Shown: positions 60,872 through 64,000 of the stretch, piece after piece
Layout of the letters: the number at the start of each line of letters is the position of its first letter
Numbering within the stretch: position 1 is the first letter of the stretch
Source: Ruminococcus sp.
Lineage (GTDB): Bacteria; Bacillota; Clostridia; Oscillospirales; Ruminococcaceae
NCBI RefSeq assembly: GCF_016287535.1
Contig: NZ_JAEFAJ010000004.1
Span: forward strand, 62,001 to 126,000
DNA: 64,000 bases
Direction: 5' to 3'
Made by a program: the position numbers and the translations under genes
The notes under the pieces: model-generated
Told to the model about the DNA's origin: nothing
What the model saw: the letters and a program-made list of their open reading frames with translations, nothing else
The model's database searches: none

Positions 60872-61188
60872 CAGTGCTGAACTTCTATGACATCATAGCT
60901 CATAAAACAGCGCTCAGGTCGTATATGAGCGTTAAACAGTATACCGGATCAGTATCCATAAAGCTGTTTCCGGTCGTAAAAGCCCCGCATATATGTGGGG
61001 CTTTTTACAGTCAGAGCATAAAAAATATGGAACTGGAGTGTTATTTGTTTCTGAAATTTTATAAATATTAAGAAAATCATAAGAATTATATCAGTTTAAT
61101 AATAAGATTCGGCAGATATAATATTGACAGAAGAAAGGTACAGCGGTAAAATAGTAACATAACGCTTTACCAGTGAAAGGATCCTGTC
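60872..61188. other. Gap with a terminator and the promoter of the two-component system
   Basis: The terminator AAAAGCCCC...GGGGCTTTTT lies at 60978-61006. The promoter TTGACA (61124-61129) and TAAAAT (61147-61152), with a 17-base spacer, drives the response regulator. No gene is visible between. Confidence 0.75.
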
Positions 61189-61899
61189 ATGATTAATATT
61201 GAAAATTCTTCTATACTTGTGGTGGATGATGACCACGATATCGTTAACGCAATAGCGGCGCTGCTCTCCAGGGAGGGGTATACAATATATAAAGCGTACA
61301 ACGGTCTCGAAGCCATAGATTCGCTCATGCAGAACGACATACAGCTCATACTCATTGATGTGATGATGCCTAAGCTTGACGGTCTTTCCGCAATGATGAA
61401 GATACGCGCCACAAGGAATATACCGATAATCGTACTCTCTGCAAAGTCTGAGGACAGCGATAAGATACTCGGACTATCCATGGGAGCCGACGATTATATA
61501 ACAAAGCCGTATAACCCGATGGAGCTGGTGGCACGTGTCCAGTCAAATCTGAGACGGTATCTCAGCCTCGGCGCGGCTGACGGCATAAAAAAGGACAATG
61601 TACTGCGGCTGGGAGGGCTTTCCCTTGACCGTGACGGAAAGCAGTTTTACGTTGACGGCTCTCCTGTAAAGCTCACAGCGACCGAGTATAAGATAACGGA
61701 GCTTCTCATGCTGAATGCAGGGCGGATATTCTCCGCAGAGGAGATATACTCCCGTGTGTGGAACGACGAGTCCTATTCGGTCGAAAATACCGTAATGGTA
61801 CATATCCGGCATATAAGAGAAAAAATAGAGATAAACCCCAGCGACCCCCGCTATCTGAAGGTAGTATGGGGAATAGGGTACAAAATGGAGAAACAATAG
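61189..61899 (+). CDS. OmpR-family response regulator
   Basis: The 236-residue regulator has a receiver domain with acidic pocket VVDDDHDIVNA, phosphorylated Asp in LILIDVMMPKLDG near residue 55, and Lys in GADDYITKPYNPMELVARV. A winged-helix DNA-binding domain follows (RIFSAEEIYSRVWNDE, VMVHIRHIREKI, VVWGIGYKME). GAAAGGATC precedes the ATG. The kinase gene begins 11 bases downstream. Confidence 0.94.
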   Translation: MINIENSSILVVDDDHDIVNAIAALLSREGYTIYKAYNGLEAIDSLMQNDIQLILIDVMMPKLDGLSAMMKIRATRNIPIIVLSAKSEDSDKILGLSMGADDYITKPYNPMELVARVQSNLRRYLSLGAADGIKKDNVLRLGGLSLDRDGKQFYVDGSPVKLTATEYKITELLMLNAGRIFSAEEIYSRVWNDESYSVENTVMVHIRHIREKIEINPSDPRYLKVVWGIGYKMEKQ

Positions 61900-61910
61900 G
61901 AGTGATCTGA

Positions 61911-64000
61911 ATGATCTTGAAAAAACGCGCATCCCGTATCATCGCGTTCATTATATCGTGTGTACTTGTGGGAGCGTCCCTGATACAGTTTATATTTTTA
62001 GTGAATAAGAATATGAGCGAGGTCGAGGAACGCAATGAACGCAACGACGTGATATCGAGCTTCGGCTACACAAATGAGATGATAAAGCTGTTCGATCAGC
62101 TGTGGGCTGTCGGCAATATCTACCTGCGTAATACCAACAGCAGCAACGTATATACCTGCAATAAATACCGTGAGGAATCGGTAAAGCAGGCTCTCCGCTC
62201 ACTTGGTATCGCTGACAGCAGCGGAACACCTGTCATAAACAATCCCCTCGGCTTTGAATACTATCTCTCCTGCGGAGATAACGTGCGGACGAATACCGGC
62301 AAATCAAAAGAGGAGCTTGCCGGCGCATATTCCATACAGTATGACAAAGGCATTGACGATTATGACACTGCCGGCCTCAACTGGCATTATAACACCGATA
62401 AATACTGGTATACCACAAACTACGGCATGATCTTCTACAGAATGTACGGTTCTCTCCCGAAAAGCACGGTTGTACTTTACGATTTTGATACCACGGGACT
62501 TGACAGCTACAGGGACAGGAACGGCGCAGTCGTATACTACAAGACCGACGGAACAACTCCCGTTCCCGATGAACTGAGAAAATCCGGCGAAGAATTTGTT
62601 CCGGCGGATCAGGAGGCTTATGAAGCCTTCAATCCCGAATACAGCACAGGACCTGTTACGGAGCCAACCACCGTAATAGCTCCAACGGTGACAGAAAGCA
62701 CCTCGGAATATGCCGCGGTAAGTACTCAGACAACGACTGATTCCGGCAGCGCAGCAACTGCTCAGACAACTTCAGAGGTGACTGTTACAGCATTGACCTC
62801 CGTAACATCTGCCGCCGCAGAAAGCCGCCCTGTCTATGAAGGCGATATAGCAGAAGTCACAGATACGGAAGCATATATGTTCTATGACGCTGACAGCGGA
62901 AGCTGGTATAAGGTCAGCAAGGATTCTTTTAAGGAATTCGACGGCGACAACAGCGATATTACTATATACATAAAGCCGTCTGATGAGCTCATAGCTGAAT
63001 ATGAAGGCTATCATGAGCACCGCAGCAAGGTCGAGGCGGATTCGGTGCATAAAGCGATACCTCTTGCGGCTCTTGGCATAGCAGGCGCTGTCATAGGACT
63101 TGTCCTGCTGTTCTGCTGCGGCTACAGCGCAGAAAAAAAGAAGTTCGTACTCTCAGCGCCTGATAATATAATCGCGGAGATACCCTTAGCGATGATAATA
63201 GCCTCATGTGTGGGAGTATTTGCGATGTTCTGCGGCGGTATCGAAGAGATAAGAGCGTCACTTAATGATTATTATTCAGGTATTGACATGGGCGGAATTA
63301 TCGCAGGCAGTATGATAACAGTATGTTACGCGATAGGGCTCGGAAGTCTCATAACTCTTGTAACACGTCTTAAATGCCGCAGCTTGCTGAAGACCTCCCT
63401 TACAGGGCGCATATGCGCATTTCTGTGGAGATACTTTAAAAGGACAGCTTCACGAATCAAGGACATACTGAAAAAGCGCAGCGTGAGACATATCGAGCGT
63501 GACGCTCTCAGAAAAGACCTGTTCCTGCGCAGATTCATTATCCGCACAGCTGCAGCTTTGATAATCGGTGCGATCGTATTCGTAGGTACTGTACCTGACA
63601 GTCAATATGGAATGTTCATATTATTATCTATCCTGATACTTGCGGTATACCTTGTTCTGAGCTTGCGTGACCATGAGGAGATAGCAGGCATTGCAAAGCA
63701 GATATCCGCCATGAACGGCGGAGACTATTCGCCGCGTACAGTACCTGAAAAGTCGCCGGCATACGGCATGACAAACAACCTCAACAACATATCCGACGGT
63801 ATACGCAGCGCGGTTGACAGGCAGGTGCAGTCGGAGCGCATGAAGGTGGAGCTCGTTACCAATGTATCCCATGATCTGAAAACGCCGCTCACTTCCATAA
63901 TAAGCTATATAGACCTGCTTTCGGCAGAGGAAATGAGCCCTGCTGCAAAGGACTACGTTTCGGTGATAAGTCAGAAGTCAGAGAGACTGAAGGTAATGGT
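61911..64000 (+). CDS. Sensor histidine kinase (partial, runs off the window)
   Basis: About 696 codons are visible from the ATG (AGGAGTG upstream). The first helix (about 8-32, IIAFIISCVLVGASLIQFIF) leads to a large outer sensor region of about 350 residues, then helices near 383-403, and several more to about 580. The H-box ELVTNVSHDLKTPLTSIISY lies near residue 650. The ATPase domain is beyond the window. The outer region carries a Thr/Ser/Val-rich stretch (about 243-303, TVTESTSEYAAVSTQTTTD) like the linkers of the secreted enzymes. It pairs with the upstream regulator; its signal is unknown. Confidence 0.9.
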   Translation, partial: MILKKRASRIIAFIISCVLVGASLIQFIFLVNKNMSEVEERNERNDVISSFGYTNEMIKLFDQLWAVGNIYLRNTNSSNVYTCNKYREESVKQALRSLGIADSSGTPVINNPLGFEYYLSCGDNVRTNTGKSKEELAGAYSIQYDKGIDDYDTAGLNWHYNTDKYWYTTNYGMIFYRMYGSLPKSTVVLYDFDTTGLDSYRDRNGAVVYYKTDGTTPVPDELRKSGEEFVPADQEAYEAFNPEYSTGPVTEPTTVIAPTVTESTSEYAAVSTQTTTDSGSAATAQTTSEVTVTALTSVTSAAAESRPVYEGDIAEVTDTEAYMFYDADSGSWYKVSKDSFKEFDGDNSDITIYIKPSDELIAEYEGYHEHRSKVEADSVHKAIPLAALGIAGAVIGLVLLFCCGYSAEKKKFVLSAPDNIIAEIPLAMIIASCVGVFAMFCGGIEEIRASLNDYYSGIDMGGIIAGSMITVCYAIGLGSLITLVTRLKCRSLLKTSLTGRICAFLWRYFKRTASRIKDILKKRSVRHIERDALRKDLFLRRFIIRTAAALIIGAIVFVGTVPDSQYGMFILLSILILAVYLVLSLRDHEEIAGIAKQISAMNGGDYSPRTVPEKSPAYGMTNNLNNISDGIRSAVDRQVQSERMKVELVTNVSHDLKTPLTSIISYIDLLSAEEMSPAAKDYVSVISQKSERLKVM

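Overview
The window looks like chromosomal DNA of a Ruminococcus-like gut Clostridium (Oscillospiraceae). The evidence is a set of dockerin-bearing secreted proteins with long Thr-rich linkers (two GH5 glycanases, a VanY-type peptidase and a 1214-residue surface protein), strong TTGACA/TATAAT promoters, AGGAGG ribosome binding sites and Firmicutes-type gene content. The genus is inferred from these features; no 16S gene is present.

1-8.3 kb is housekeeping: the end of pyrC, then pyrF, carA, carB (pyrimidine and carbamoyl phosphate synthesis) and uvrB. Its intergenic gaps hold unusual period-7 repeat arrays, a small four-helix-bundle gene framed by such arrays, and a cluster of seven GC-rich hairpins. 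8.4-12.9 kb holds two tandem GH5-dockerin enzymes. 13.0-14.8 kb is NAD salvage (pncA, pncB). 14.8-15.4 kb is a 550-base gap with two divergent promoters that seem to drive a small RNA and a second short transcript. 15.4-24.9 kb holds a dockerin VanY peptidase, the c-di-AMP pair cdaA-cdaR, a DUF3343/cysteine desulfurase pair, aroC and glgB.

A tRNA-Ser(CGA) at 24.96 kb marks the start of a roughly 9 kb AT-rich accessory island, bounded by two diverged ~325-base direct repeats (25,048 and 34,036). Inside are remnants (ArdC, IS21 IstA, HNH nuclease, a possible recombinase tail) and four intact genes: an AAA-ATPase/PD-(D/E)XK protein, an HD-plus-GHKL ATPase protein, and a two-gene operon of a YaaC-like protein and a protein I do not recognise. 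This is the best place to look for an undescribed defence-type system.

34.5-43.4 kb is a patchwork. Intact small regulators and sulfur-carrier genes are interrupted by at least four points where two truncated genes abut (MBL/GNAT, TcdA/TrxB, ThiS/ECF S component, EcfT/P-type ATPase), plus a permease cut by an IS3 fragment. Either serial deletions or mis-joined contigs could explain this.

43.7-61 kb carries an iron and redox region: feoA-feoA-feoB, a Cys-rich membrane peptide, DUF2325, DUF3793, flavodoxin, then a surface protein plus a flavinylated ferric-reductase-like membrane protein. That last pair occurs a second time at 58-61 kb, after an ECF sigma/anti-sigma pair and the 1214-residue dockerin protein. 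I infer that the pair moves electrons across the membrane, perhaps to reduce Fe(III) for FeoB. The window ends inside a two-component system whose kinase has a Thr/Ser-rich external linker.
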